A program made the position numbers and the translations under genes. A stretch of 64,000 bases of DNA from Panagrolaimus kolymaensis (lineage: Eukaryota; Nematoda; Chromadorea; Rhabditida; Panagrolaimidae), in assembly GCA_028622995.1 (NCBI GenBank), contig JAJQJQ010000042.1, positions 1,178,001 through 1,242,000 on the forward strand, in the 5' to 3' direction. Position 1 is the first letter of the stretch; every line of letters starts with the position of its first letter. Below the pieces are notes generated by a model. That model was not told the origin of the DNA and searched no databases. It saw nothing but the letters and a program-made list of their open reading frames with translations. Shown piece after piece: positions 36,301 to 50,187 of the stretch.

Positions 36301-39300
36301 AAAGCGGTCGAAATTCTTGCATTTATTGCATCACTAAATTCAAATCAGTCCATTGATGATTTTGTTTTTAGAAAAAAACCCGTCAGTAAGCTTCGAGGTC
36401 CATCAAAATTTAAATTTAGTATTTTATAAAAAATATAAAGCGGTCGAAATTCTTGCATTTATTGCATCTTTTAATACATCTCTCTCCTTTGATGATTTTG
36501 TTTTTAGAAAAAAACCCGTCAGTAAGCTTCGAGGTCCATCAAAATTTAAATTTAGTATTTTATAAAAAATATAAAGCGGTCGAAATTCTTGCATTTATTG
36601 CATCACTAAATTCAAATCAGTCCATTGATGATTTTGTTTTTAGAAAAAAACCCGTCAGTAAGCTTCGAGGTCCATCAAAATTTAAATTTAGTATTTTATA
36701 AAAAATATAAAGCGGTCGAAATTCTTGCATTTATTGCATCTTTTAATACATCTCTCTCCTTTGATGATTTTGTTTTTAGAAAAAAACCCGTCAGTAAGCT
36801 ACGAGGTCCATCAAAATTTAAATTTAATATTTTATAAAAAATAAAAAGCGGTCGAAATTCTTGCATTTATTGCATCACTAAATTCAAATCAGTCCATTGA
36901 TGATTTTGTTTTTAGAAAAAAACCCGTTAATAAGCTTCGAGGTCCATCAAAATTTAAATTTAATATTTTATAAAAAATAAAAAGCGGTCGAAATTCTTGC
37001 ATTTATTGCATCACTAAATTCAAATCAGTCCATTGATGATTTTGTTTTTAGAAAAAAACCCGTCAGTAAGCTACGAGGTCCATCAAAATTTAAATTTAAT
37101 ATTTTATAAAAAATAAAAAGCGGTCGAAATTCTTGCATTTATTGCATCACTAAATTCAAATCAGTCCATTGATGATTTTGTTTTTAGAAAAAAACCCGTT
37201 AATAAGCTTCGAGGTCCATCAAAATTTAAATTTAATATTTTATAAAAAATAAAAAGCGGTCGAAATTCTTGCATTTATTGCATCACTAAATTCAAATCAG
37301 TCCATTGATGATTTTGTTTTTAGAAAAAAACCCGTCAGTAAGCTTCGAGGTCCATCAAAATTTAAATTTAATATTTTATAAAAAATAAAAAGCGGTCGAA
37401 ATTCTTGCATTTATTGCATCACTAAATTCAAATCAGTCCATTGATGATTTTGTTTTTAGAAAAAAACCCGTCAGTAAGCTACGAGGTCCATCAAAATTTA
37501 AATTTAATATTTTATAAAAAATAAAAAGCCGTCGAAATTCTTGCATTTATTGCATCACTAAATTCAAATCAGTCCATTGATGATTTTGTTTTTAGAAAAA
37601 AACCCGTTAATAAGCTTCGAGGTCCATCAAAATTTAAATTTAATATTTTATAAAAAATAAAAAGCGGTCGAAATTCTTGCATTTATTGCATCACTAAATT
37701 CAAATCAGTCCATTGATGATTTTGTTTTTAGAAAAAAACCCGTCAGTAAGCTTCGAGGTCCATCAAAATTTAAATTTAGTATTTTATAAAAAATATAAAG
37801 CGGTCGAAATTCTTGCATTTATTGCATCTTTTAATACATCTCTCTCCTTTGATGATTTTGTTTTTAGAAAAAAACCCGTCAGTAAGCTACGAGGTCCATC
37901 AAAATTTAAATTTAATATTTTATAAAAAATAAAAAGCGGTCGAAATTCTTGCATTTATTGCATCACTAAATTCAAATCAGTCCATTGATGATTTTGTTTT
38001 TAGAAAAAAACCCGTTAATAAGCTTCGAGGTCCATCAAAATTTAAATTTAATATTTTATAAAAAATAAAAAGCGGTCGAAATTCTTGCATTTATTGCATC
38101 ACTAAATTCAAATCAGTCCATTGATGATTTTGTTTTTAGAAAAAAACCCGTCAGTAAGCTTCGAGGTCCATCAAAATTTAAATTTAGTATTTTATAAAAA
38201 ATATAAAGCGGTCGAAATTCTTGCATTTATTGCATCTTTTAATACATCTCTCTCCTTTGATGATTTTGTTTTTAGAAAAAAACCCGTCAGTAAGCTTCGA
38301 GGTCCATCAAAATTTAAATTTAGTATTTTATAAAAAATATAAAGCGGTCGAAATTCTTGCATTTATTGCATCACTAAATTCAAATCAGTCCATTGATGAT
38401 TTTGTTTTTAGAAAAAAACCCGTCAGTAAGCTTCGAGGTCCATCAAAATTTAAATTTAGTATTTTATAAAAAATATAAAGCGGTCGAAATTCTTGCATTT
38501 ATTGCATCTTTTAATACATCTCTCTCCTTTGATGATTTTGTTTTTAGAAAAAAACCCGTCAGTAAGCTACGAGGTCCATCAAAATTTAAATTTAATATTT
38601 TATAAAAAATAAAAAGCGGTCGAAATTCTTGCATTTATTGCATCACTAAATTCAAATCAGTCCATTGATGATTTTGTTTTTAGAAAAAAACCCGTTAATA
38701 AGCTTCGAGGTCCATCAAAATTTAAATTTAATATTTTATAAAAAATAAAAAGCGGTCGAAATTCTTGCATTTATTGCATCACTAAATTCAAATCAGTCCA
38801 TTGATGATTTTGTTTTTAGAAAAAAACCCGTCAGTAAGCTTCGAGGTCCATCAAAATTTAAATTTAATATTTTATAAAAAATAAAAAGCGGTCGAAATTC
38901 TTGCATTTATTGCATCACTAAATTCAAATCAGTCCATTGATGATTTTGTTTTTAGAAAAAAACCCGTCAGTAAGCTTCGAGGTCCATCAAAATTTAAATT
39001 TAGTATTTTATAAAAAATATAAAGCGGTCGAAATTCTTGCATTTATTGCATCTTTTAATACATCTCTCTCCTTTGATGATTTTGTTTTTAGAAAAAAACC
39101 CGTCAGTAAGCTACGAGGTCCATCAAAATTTAAATTTAATATTTTATAAAAAATAAAAAGCGGTCGAAATTCTTGCATTTATTGCATCACTAAATTCAAA
39201 TCAGTCCATTGATGATTTTGTTTTTAGAAAAAAACCCGTTAATAAGCTTCGAGGTCCATCAAAATTTAAATTTAATATTTTATAAAAAATAAAAAGCGGT

Positions 39301-42300
39301 CGAAATTCTTGCATTTATTGCATCACTAAATTCAAATCAGTCCATTGATGATTTTGTTTTTAGAAAAAAACCCGTCAGTAAGCTACGAGGTCCATCAAAA
39401 TTTAAATTTAATATTTTATAAAAAATAAAAAGCGGTCGAAATTCTTGCATTTATTGCATCACTAAATTCAAATCAGTCCATTGATGATTTTGTTTTTAGA
39501 AAAAAACCCGTCAGTAAGCTTCGAGGTCCATCAAAATTTAAATTTAGTATTTTATAAAAAATATAAAGCGGTCGAAATTCTTGCATTTATTGCATCTTTT
39601 AATACATCTCTCTCCTTTGATGATTTTGTTTTTAGAAAAAAACCCGTCAGTAAGCTACGAGGTCCATCAAAATTTAAATTTAATATTTTATAAAAAATAA
39701 AAAGCGGTCGAAATTCTTGCATTTATTGCATCACTAAATTCAAATCAGTCCATTGATGATTTTGTTTTTAGAAAAAAACCCGTTAATAAGCTTCGAGGTC
39801 CATCAAAATTTAAATTTAATATTTTATAAAAAATAAAAAGCGGTCGAAATTCTTGCATTTATTGCATCACTAAATTCAAATCAGTCCATTGATGATTTTG
39901 TTTTTAGAAAAAAACCCGTCAGTAAGCTTCGAGGTCCATCAAAATTTAAATTTAATATTTTATAAAAAATAAAAAGCGGTCGAAATTCTTGCATTTATTG
40001 CATCACTAAATTCAAATCAGTCCATTGATGATTTTGTTTTTAGAAAAAAACCCGTCAGTAAGCTACGAGGTCCATCAAAATTTAAATTTAATATTTTATA
40101 AAAAATAAAAAGCGGTCGAAATTCTTGCATTTATTGCATCACTAAATTCAAATCAGTCCATTGATGATTTTGTTTTTAGAAAAAAACCCGTTAATAAGCT
40201 TCGAGGTCCATCAAAATTTAAATTTAATATTTTATAAAAAATAAAAAGCGGTCGAAATTCTTGCATTTATTGCATCACTAAATTCAAATCAGTCCATTGA
40301 TGATTTTGTTTTTAGAAAAAAACCCGTCAGTAAGCTTCGAGGTCCATCAAAATTTAAATTTAGTATTTTATAAAAAATATAAAGCGGTCGAAATTCTTGC
40401 ATTTATTGCATCTTTTAATACATCTCTCTCCTTTGATGATTTTGTTTTTAGAAAAAAACCCGTCAGTAAGCTACGAGGTCCATCAAAATTTAAATTTAAT
40501 ATTTTATAAAAAATAAAAAGCGGTCGAAATTCTTGCATTTATTGCATCACTAAATTCAAATCAGTCCATTGATGATTTTGTTTTTAGAAAAAAACCCGTT
40601 AATAAGCTTCGAGGTCCATCAAAATTTAAATTTAATATTTTATAAAAAATAAAAAGCGGTCGAAATTCTTGCATTTATTGCATCACTAAATTCAAATCAG
40701 TCCATTGATGATTTTGTTTTTAGAAAAAAACCCGTCAGTAAGCTTCGAGGTCCATCAAAATTTAAATTTAGTATTTTATAAAAAATATAAAGCGGTCGAA
40801 ATTCTTGCATTTATTGCATCTTTTAATACATCTCTCTCCTTTGATGATTTTGTTTTTAGAAAAAAACCCGTCAGTAAGCTTCGAGGTCCATCAAAATTTA
40901 AATTTAGTATTTTATAAAAAATATAAAGCGGTCGAAATTCTTGCATTTATTGCATCTTTTAATACATCTCTCTCCTTTGATGATTTTGTTTTTAGAAAAA
41001 AACCCGTCAGTAAGCTGCGAGGTCCATCAAAATTTAAATTTAATATTTTATAAAAAATAAAAAGCGGTCGAAATTCTTGCATTTATTGCATCACTAAATT
41101 CAAATCAGTCCATTGATGATTTTGTTTTTAGAAAAAAACCCGTTAATAAGCTTCGAGGTCCATCAAAATTTAAATTTAATATTTTATAAAAAATAAAAAG
41201 CGGTCGAAATTCTTGCATTTATTGCATCACTAAATTCAAATCAGTCCATTGATGATTTTGTTTTTAGAAAAAAACCCGTCAGTAAGCTTCGAGGTCCATC
41301 AAAATTTAAATTTAGTATTTTATAAAAAATATAAAGCGGTCGAAATTCTTGCATTTATTGCATCTTTTAATACATCTCTCTCCTTTGATGATTTTGTTTT
41401 TAGAAAAAAACCCGTCAGTAAGCTTCGAGGTCCATCAAAATTTAAATTTAGTATTTTATAAAAAATATAAAGCGGTCGAAATTCTTGCATTTATTGCATC
41501 ACTAAATTCAAATCAGTCCATTGATGATTTTGTTTTTAGAAAAAAACCCGTCAGTAAGCTTCGAGGTCCATCAAAATTTAAATTTAGTATTTTATAAAAA
41601 ATATAAAGCGGTCGAAATTCTTGCATTTATTGCATCTTTTAATACATCTCTCTCCTTTGATGATTTTGTTTTTAGAAAAAAACCCGTCAGTAAGCTACGA
41701 GGTCCATCAAAATTTAAATTTAATATTTTATAAAAAATAAAAAGCGGTCGAAATTCTTGCATTTATTGCATCACTAAATTCAAATCAGTCCATTGATGAT
41801 TTTGTTTTTAGAAAAAAACCCGTTAATAAGCTTCGAGGTCCATCAAAATTTAAATTTAATATTTTATAAAAAATAAAAAGCGGTCGAAATTCTTGCATTT
41901 ATTGCATCACTAAATTCAAATCAGTCCATTGATGATTTTGTTTTTAGAAAAAAACCCGTCAGTAAGCTTCGAGGTCCATCAAAATTTAAATTTAATATTT
42001 TATAAAAAATAAAAAGCGGTCGAAATTCTTGCATTTATTGCATCACTAAATTCAAATCAGTCCATTGATGATTTTGTTTTTAGAAAAAAACCCGTCAGTA
42101 AGCTTCGAGGTCCATCAAAATTTAAATTTAGTATTTTATAAAAAATATAAAGCGGTCGAAATTCTTGCATTTATTGCATCTTTTAATACATCTCTCTCCT
42201 TTGATGATTTTGTTTTTAGAAAAAAACCCGTCAGTAAGCTACGAGGTCCATCAAAATTTAAATTTAATATTTTATAAAAAATAAAAAGCGGTCGAAATTC

Positions 42301-45300
42301 TTGCATTTATTGCATCACTAAATTCAAATCAGTCCATTGATGATTTTGTTTTTAGAAAAAAACCCGTTAATAAGCTTCGAGGTCCATCAAAATTTAAATT
42401 TAATATTTTATAAAAAATAAAAAGCGGTCGAAATTCTTGCATTTATTGCATCACTAAATTCAAATCAGTCCATTGATGATTTTGTTTTTAGAAAAAAACC
42501 CGTCAGTAAGCTTCGAGGTCCATCAAAATTTAAATTTAGTATTTTATAAAAAATATAAAGCGGTCGAAATTCTTGCATTTATTGCATCTTTTAATACATC
42601 TCTCTCCTTTGATGATTTTGTTTTTAGAAAAAAACCCGTCAGTAAGCTTCGAGGTCCATCAAAATTTAAATTTAGTATTTTATAAAAAATATAAAGCGGT
42701 CGAAATTCTTGCATTTATTGCATCACTAAATTCAAATCAGTCCATTGATGATTTTGTTTTTAGAAAAAAACCCGTCAGTAAGCTTCGAGGTCCATCAAAA
42801 TTTAAATTTAGTATTTTATAAAAAATATAAAGCGGTCGAAATTCTTGCATTTATTGCATCTTTTAATACATCTCTCTCCTTTGATGATTTTGTTTTTAGA
42901 AAAAAACCCGTCAGTAAGCTACGAGGTCCATCAAAATTTAAATTTAATATTTTATAAAAAATAAAAAGCGGTCGAAATTCTTGCATTTATTGCATCACTA
43001 AATTCAAATCAGTCCATTGATGATTTTGTTTTTAGAAAAAAACCCGTCAGTAAGCTTCGAGGTCCATCAAAATTTAAATTTAGTATTTTATAAAAAATAT
43101 AAAGCGGTCGAAATTCTTGCATTTATTGCATCTTTTAATACATCTCTCTCCTTTGATGATTTTGTTTTTAGAAAAAAACCCGTCAGTAAGCTACGAGGTC
43201 CATCAAAATTTAAATTTAATATTTTATAAAAAATAAAAAGCGGTCGAAATTCTTGCATTTATTGCATCACTAAATTCAAATCAGTCCATTGATGATTTTG
43301 TTTTTAGAAAAAAACCCGTCAGTAAGCTTCGAGGTCCATCAAAATTTAAATTTAGTATTTTATAAAAAATATAAAGCGGTCGAAATTCTTGCATTTATTG
43401 CATCTTTTAATACATCTCTCTCCTTTGATGATTTTGTTTTTAGAAAAAAACCCGTCAGTAAGCTACGAGGTCCATCAAAATTTAAATTTAATATTTTATA
43501 AAAAATAAAAAGCGGTCGAAATTCTTGCATTTATTGCATCACTAAATTCAAATCAGTCCATTGATGATTTTGTTTTTAGAAAAAAACCCGTCAGTAAGCT
43601 TCGAGGTCCATCAAAATTTAAATTTAATATTTTATAAAAAATAAAAAGCGGTCGAAATTCTTGCATTTATTGCATCACTAAATTCAAATCAGTCCATTGA
43701 TGATTTTGTTTTTAGAAAAAAACCCGTTAATAAGCTTCGAGGTCCATCAAAATTTAAATTTAATATTTTATAAAAAATAAAAAGCGGTCGAAATTCTTGC
43801 ATTTATTGCATCACTAAATTCAAATCAGTCCATTGATGATTTTGTTTTTAGAAAAAAACCCGTCAGTAAGCTTCGAGGTCCATCAAAATTTAAATTTAGT
43901 ATTTTATAAAAAATATAAAGCGGTCGAAATTCTTGCATTTATTGCATCTTTTAATACATCTCTCTCCTTTGATGATTTTGTTTTTAGAAAAAAACCCGTC
44001 AGTAAGCTACGAGGTCCATCAAAATTTAAATTTAATATTTTATAAAAAATAAAAAGCGGTCGAAATTCTTGCATTTATTGCATCACTAAATTCAAATCAG
44101 TCCATTGATGATTTTGTTTTTAGAAAAAAACCCGTTAATAAGCTTCGAGGTCCATCAAAATTTAAATTTAATATTTTATAAAAAATAAAAAGCGGTCGAA
44201 ATTCTTGCATTTATTGCATCACTAAATTCAAATCAGTCCATTGATGATTTTGTTTTTAGAAAAAAACCCGTCAGTAAGCTTCGAGGTCCATCAAAATTTA
44301 AATTTAATATTTTATAAAAAATAAAAAGCGGTCGAAATTCTTGCATTTATTGCATCACTAAATTCAAATCAGTCCATTGATGATTTTGTTTTTAGAAAAA
44401 AACCCGTCAGTAAGCTACGAGGTCCATCAAAATTTAAATTTAATATTTTATAAAAAATAAAAAGCGGTCGAAATTCTTGCATTTATTGCATCACTAAATT
44501 CAAATCAGTCCATTGATGATTTTGTTTTTAGAAAAAAACCCGTCAGTAAGCTTCGAGGTCCATCAAAATTTAAATTTAATATTTTATAAAAAATAAAAAG
44601 CGGTCGAAATTCTTGCATTTATTGCATCACTAAATTCAAATCAGTCCATTGATGATTTTGTTTTTAGAAAAAAACCCGTTAATAAGCTTCGAGGTCCATC
44701 AAAATTTAAATTTAATATTTTATAAAAAATAAAAAGCGGTCGAAATTCTTGCATTTATTGCATCACTAAATTCAAATCAGTCCATTGATGATTTTGTTTT
44801 TAGAAAAAAACCCGTCAGTAAGCTTCGAGGTCCATCAAAATTTAAATTTAGTATTTTATAAAAAATATAAAGCGGTCGAAATTCTTGCATTTATTGCATC
44901 TTTTAATACATCTCTCTCCTTTGATGATTTTGTTTTTAGAAAAAAACCCGTCAGTAAGCTACGAGGTCCATCAAAATTTAAATTTAATATTTTATAAAAA
45001 ATAAAAAGCGGTCGAAATTCTTGCATTTATTGCATCACTAAATTCAAATCAGTCCATTGATGATTTTGTTTTTAGAAAAAAACCCGTTAATAAGCTTCGA
45101 GGTCCATCAAAATTTAAATTTAATATTTTATAAAAAATAAAAAGCGGTCGAAATTCTTGCATTTATTGCATCACTAAATTCAAATCAGTCCATTGATGAT
45201 TTTGTTTTTAGAAAAAAACCCGTCAGTAAGCTTCGAGGTCCATCAAAATTTAAATTTAGTATTTTATAAAAAATATAAAGCGGTCGAAATTCTTGCATTT

Positions 45301-47473
45301 ATTGCATCTTTTAATACATCTCTCTCCTTTGATGATTTTGTTTTTAGAAAAAAACCCGTCAGTAAGCTACGAGGTCCATCAAAATTTAAATTTAATATTT
45401 TATAAAAAATAAAAAGCGGTCGAAATTCTTGCATTTATTGCATCACTAAATTCAAATCAGTCCATTGATGATTTTGTTTTTAGAAAAAAACCCGTTAATA
45501 AGCTTCGAGGTCCATCAAAATTTAAATTTAATATTTTATAAAAAATAAAAAGCGGTCGAAATTCTTGCATTTATTGCATCACTAAATTCAAATCAGTCCA
45601 TTGATGATTTTGTTTTTAGAAAAAAACCCGTCAGTAAGCTTCGAGGTCCATCAAAATTTAAATTTAATATTTTATAAAAAATAAAAAGCGGTCGAAATTC
45701 TTGCATTTATTGCATCACTAAATTCAAATCAGTCCATTGATGATTTTGTTTTTAGAAAAAAACCCGTTAATAAGCTTCGAGGTCCATCAAAATTTAAATT
45801 TAATATTTTATAAAAAATAAAAAGCGGTCGAAATTCTTGCATTTATTGCATCACTAAATTCAAATCAGTCCATTGATGATTTTGTTTTTAGAAAAAAACC
45901 CGTTAATAAGCTTCGAGGTCCATCAAAATTTAAATTTAATATTTTATAAAAAATAAAAAGCGGTCGAAATTCTTGCATTTATTGCATCACTAAATTCAAA
46001 TCAGTCCATTGATGATTTTGTTTTTAGAAAAAAACCCGTCAGTAAGCTTCGAGGTCCATCAAAATTTAAATTTAATATTTTATAAAAAATAAAAAGCGGT
46101 CGAAATTCTTGCATTTATTGCATCACTAAATTCAAATCAGTCCATTGATGATTTTGTTTTTAGAAAAAAACCCGTCAGTAAGCTTCGAGGTCCATCAAAA
46201 TTTAAATTTAATATTTTATAAAAAATAAAAAGCGGTCGAAATTCTTGCATTTATTGCATCACTAAATTCAAATCAGTCCATTGATGATTTTGTTTTTAGA
46301 AAAAAACCCGTTAATAAGCTTCGAGGTCCATCAAAATTTAAATTTAATATTTTATAAAAAATAAAAAGCGGTCGAAATTCTTGCATTTATTGCATCACTA
46401 AATTCAAATCAGTCCATTGATGATTTTGTTTTTAGAAAAAAACCCGTCAGTAAGCTTCGAGGTCCATCAAAATTTAAATTTAATATTTTATAAAAAATAA
46501 AAAGCGGTCGAAATTCTTGCATTTATTGCATCTTTTAATACATCTCTCTCCTTTGATGATTTTGTTTTTAGAAAAAAACCCGTCAGTAAGCTACGAGGTC
46601 CATCAAAATTTAAATTTAATATTTTATAAAAAATAAAAAGCGGTCGAAATTCTTGCATTTATTGCATCACTAAATTCAAATCAGTCCATTGATGATTTTG
46701 TTTTTAGAAAAAAACCCGTTAATAAGCTTCGAGGTCCATCAAAATTTAAATTTAATATTTTATAAAAAATAAAAAGCGGTCGAAATTCTTGCATTTATTG
46801 CATCACTAAATTCAAATCAGTCCATTGATGATTTTGTTTTTAGAAAAAAACCCGTCAGTAAGCTTCGAGGTCCATCAAAATTTAAATTTAGTATTTTATA
46901 AAAAATATAAAGCGGTCGAAATTCTTGCATTTATTGCATCTTTTAATACATCTCTCTCCTTTGATGATTTTGTTTTTAGAAAAAAACCCGTCAGTAAGCT
47001 TCGAGGTCCATCAAAATTTAAATTTAGTATTTTATAAAAAATATAAAGCGGTCGAAATTCTTGCATTTATTGCATCACTAAATTCAAATCAGTCCATTGA
47101 TGATTTTGTTTTTAGAAAAAAACCCGTCAGTAAGCTTCGAGGTCCATCAAAATTTAAATTTAGTATTTTATAAAAAATATAAAGCGGTCGAAATTCTTGC
47201 ATTTATTGCATCACTAAATTCAAATCAGTCCATTGATGATTTTGTTTTTAGAAAAAAACCCGTCAGTAAGCTTCGAGGTCCATCAAAATTTAAATTTAGT
47301 ATTTTATAAAAAATATAAAGCGGTCGAAATTCTTGCATTTATTGCATCACTAAATTCAAATCAGTCCATTGATGATTTTGTTTTTAGAAAAAAACCCGTC
47401 AGTAAGCTTCGAGGTCCATCAAAATTTAAATTTAGTATTTTATAAAAAATATAAAGCGTTCGAAATTCTTGCA
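33330..47473. repeat. Subfamily II complex higher-order repeat patch
   Basis: All monomers are 136 bp. I coded six kinds: a = A, AGCTTCG, G98, T115; b = B, AGCTTCG, G98, T115; c = B, AGCTACG, A98; d = A, GTTAATAAG; e = A, AGCTACG, A98; f = A, AGCTTCG, A98. The order from 33,330 is acdabacdeddd-like: a c d a b a c d e d d e d (13 monomers, 1,768 bp), then a c d a b a f e d, then a b a c d e d f e d, then a c d a b a c d f, and so on. The module a-c-d recurs at 33,330, 35,098, 37,682, 40,266, 42,034, 43,802, 44,754 and 45,162 among others. The unit is irregular in length, so this is nested duplication and not one clean higher-order repeat. Confidence 0.87.
35914..37681. repeat. Ten-monomer (1,360-bp) duplication tagged by GCCGTCG
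   Basis: The triplet f, e, d at 35,914 and the same triplet at 37,274 both carry a private aaaagccgtcg (usual gcggtcg) at the end of the e monomer (near 36,170 and 37,530). I saw this change nowhere else. The 1,360-bp spacing is exactly ten monomers, so one is a copy of the other. The tagged region given here spans both triplets and the sequence between. Confidence 0.85.
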
Positions 47474-50187
47474 TTTATTGCATCTTTTAATACATCTCTC
47501 TCCTTTGATGATTTTGTTTTTAGAAAAAAACCCGTCAGTAAGCTTCGAGGTCCATCAAATTTAAATTTAATATTTTATAAAAAATAAAAAGCGGTCGAAA
47601 TTCTTGCATTTATTGCATCACTAAATTCAAATCAGTCCATTGATGATTTTGTTTTTAGAAAAAAACCCGTCAGTAAGCTTCGAGGTCCATCAAAATTTAA
47701 ATTTAGTATTTTATAAAAAATATAAAGCGGTCGAAATTCTTGCATTTATTGCATCTTTTAATACATCTCTCTCCTTTGATGATTTTGTTTTTAGAAAAAA
47801 ACCCGTCAGTAAGCTTCGAGGTCCATCAAAATTTAAATTTAGTATTTTATAAAAAATATAAAGCGGTCGAAATTCTTGCATTTATTGCATCTTTTAATAC
47901 ATCTCTCTCCTTTGATGATTTTGTTTTTAGAAAAAAACCCGTCAGTAAGCTTCGAGGTCCATCAAATTTAAATTTAATATTTTATAAAAAATAAAAAGCG
48001 GTCGAAATTCTTGCATTTATTGCATCACTAAATTCAAATCAGTCCATTGATGATTTTGTTTTTAGAAAAAAACCCGTCAGTAAGCTTCGAGGTCCATCAA
48101 AATTTAAATTTAGTATTTTATAAAAAATATAAAGCGGTCGAAATTCTTGCATTTATTGCATCTTTTAATACATCTCTCTCCTTTGATGATTTTGTTTTTA
48201 GAAAAAAATCCGTCAGTAAGCTTCGAGGTCCATCAAAATTTAAATTTAGTATTTTATAAAAAATATAAAGCGGTCGAAATTCTTGCATTTATTGCATCTT
48301 TTAATACATCTCTCTCCTTTGATGATTTTGTTTTTAGAAAAAAACCCGTCAGTAAGCTTCGAGGTCCATCAAATTTAAATTTAATATTTTATAAAAAATA
48401 AAAAGCGGTCGAAATTCTTGCATTTATTGCATCACTAAATTCAAATCAGTCCATTGATGATTTTGTTTTTAGAAAAAAACCCGTCAGTAAGCTTCGAGGT
48501 CCATCAAAATTTAAATTTAATATTTTATAAAAAATATAAAGCGGTCGAAATTCTTGCATTTATTGCATCTTTTAATACATCTCTCTCCTTTGATGATTTT
48601 GTTTTTAGAAAAAAACCCGTCAGTAAGCTTCGAGGTCCATCAAATTTAAATTTAATATTTTATAAAAAATAAAAAGCGGTCGAAATTCTTGCATTTATTG
48701 CATCACTAAATTCAAATCAGTCCATTGATGATTTTGTTTTTAGAAAAAAACCCGTCAGTAAGCTTCGAGGTCCATCAAAATTTAAATTTAATATTTTATA
48801 AAAAATATAAAGCGGTCGAAATTCTTGCATTTATTGCATCACTAAATTCAAATCAGTCCATTGATGATTTTGTTTTTAGAAAAAAACCCGTCAGTAAGCT
48901 TCGAGGTCCATCAAAATTTAAATTTAGTATTTTATAAAAAATATAAAGCGGTCGAAATTCTTGCATTTATTGCATCTTTTAATACATCTCTCTCCTTTGA
49001 TGATTTTGTTTTTAGAAAAAAACCCGTCAGTAAGCTTCGAGGTCCATCAAAATTTAAATTTAATATTTTATAAAAAATAAAAAGCGGTCGAAATTCTTGC
49101 ATTTATTGCATCACTAAATTCAAATCAGTCCATTGATGATTTTGTTTTTAGAAAAAAACCCGTCAGTAAGCTTCGAGGTCCATCAAAATTTAAATTTAGT
49201 ATTTTATAAAAAATATAAAGCGGTCGAAATTCTTGCATTTATTGCATCTTTTAATACATCTCTCTCCTTTGATGATTTTGTTTTTAGAAAAAAATCCGTC
49301 AGTAAGCTTCGAGGTCCATCAAAATTTAAATTTAGTATTTTATAAAAAATATAAAGCGGTCGAAATTCTTGCATTTATTGCATCTTTTAATACATCTCTC
49401 TCCTTTGATGATTTTGTTTTTAGAAAAAAACCCGTCAGTAAGCTTCGAGGTCCATCAAATTTAAATTTAATATTTTATAAAAAATAAAAAGCGGTCGAAA
49501 TTCTTGCATTTATTGCATCACTAAATTCAAATCAGTCCATTGATGATTTTGTTTTTAGAAAAAAACCCGTCAGTAAGCTTCGAGGTCCATCAAAATTTAA
49601 ATTTAATATTTTATAAAAAATATAAAGCGGTCGAAATTCTTGCATTTATTGCATCTTTTAATACATCTCTCTCCTTTGATGATTTTGTTTTTAGAAAAAA
49701 ACCCGTCAGTAAGCTTCGAGGTCCATCAAATTTAAATTTAATATTTTATAAAAAATAAAAAGCGGTCGAAATTCTTGCATTTATTGCATCACTAAATTCA
49801 AATCAGTCCATTGATGATTTTGTTTTTAGAAAAAAACCCGTCAGTAAGCTTCGAGGTCCATCAAAATTTAAATTTAATATTTTATAAAAAATATAAAGCG
49901 GTCGAAATTCTTGCATTTATTGCATCACTAAATTCAAATCAGTCCATTGATGATTTTGTTTTTAGAAAAAAACCCGTCAGTAAGCTTCGAGGTCCATCAA
50001 AATTTAAATTTAGTATTTTATAAAAAATATAAAGCGGTCGAAATTCTTGCATTTATTGCATCACTAAATTCAAATCAGTCCATTGATGATTTTGTTTTTA
50101 GAAAAAAACCCGTCAGTAAGCTTCGAGGTCCATCAAAATTTAAATTTAGTATTTTATAAAAAATATAAAGCGGTCGAAATTCTTGCA
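47474..50187. repeat. 135-bp monomer patch with an 8-monomer tandem duplication
   Basis: Six B copies (47,474, 47,881, 48,288, 48,559, 49,374, 49,645) lack one A in CATCAAAATTTAAA, giving 135 bp. The seven-monomer stretch 48,016-48,965 is repeated at 49,102-50,051, offset 1,086 bp (eight monomers minus two deleted bases). Both copies share a private C58 to T (aaaaaatccgtc) in the second monomer, and the same order of deleted copies. The two diverge after this: B follows at 48,966 and A at 50,052. Confidence 0.93.
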
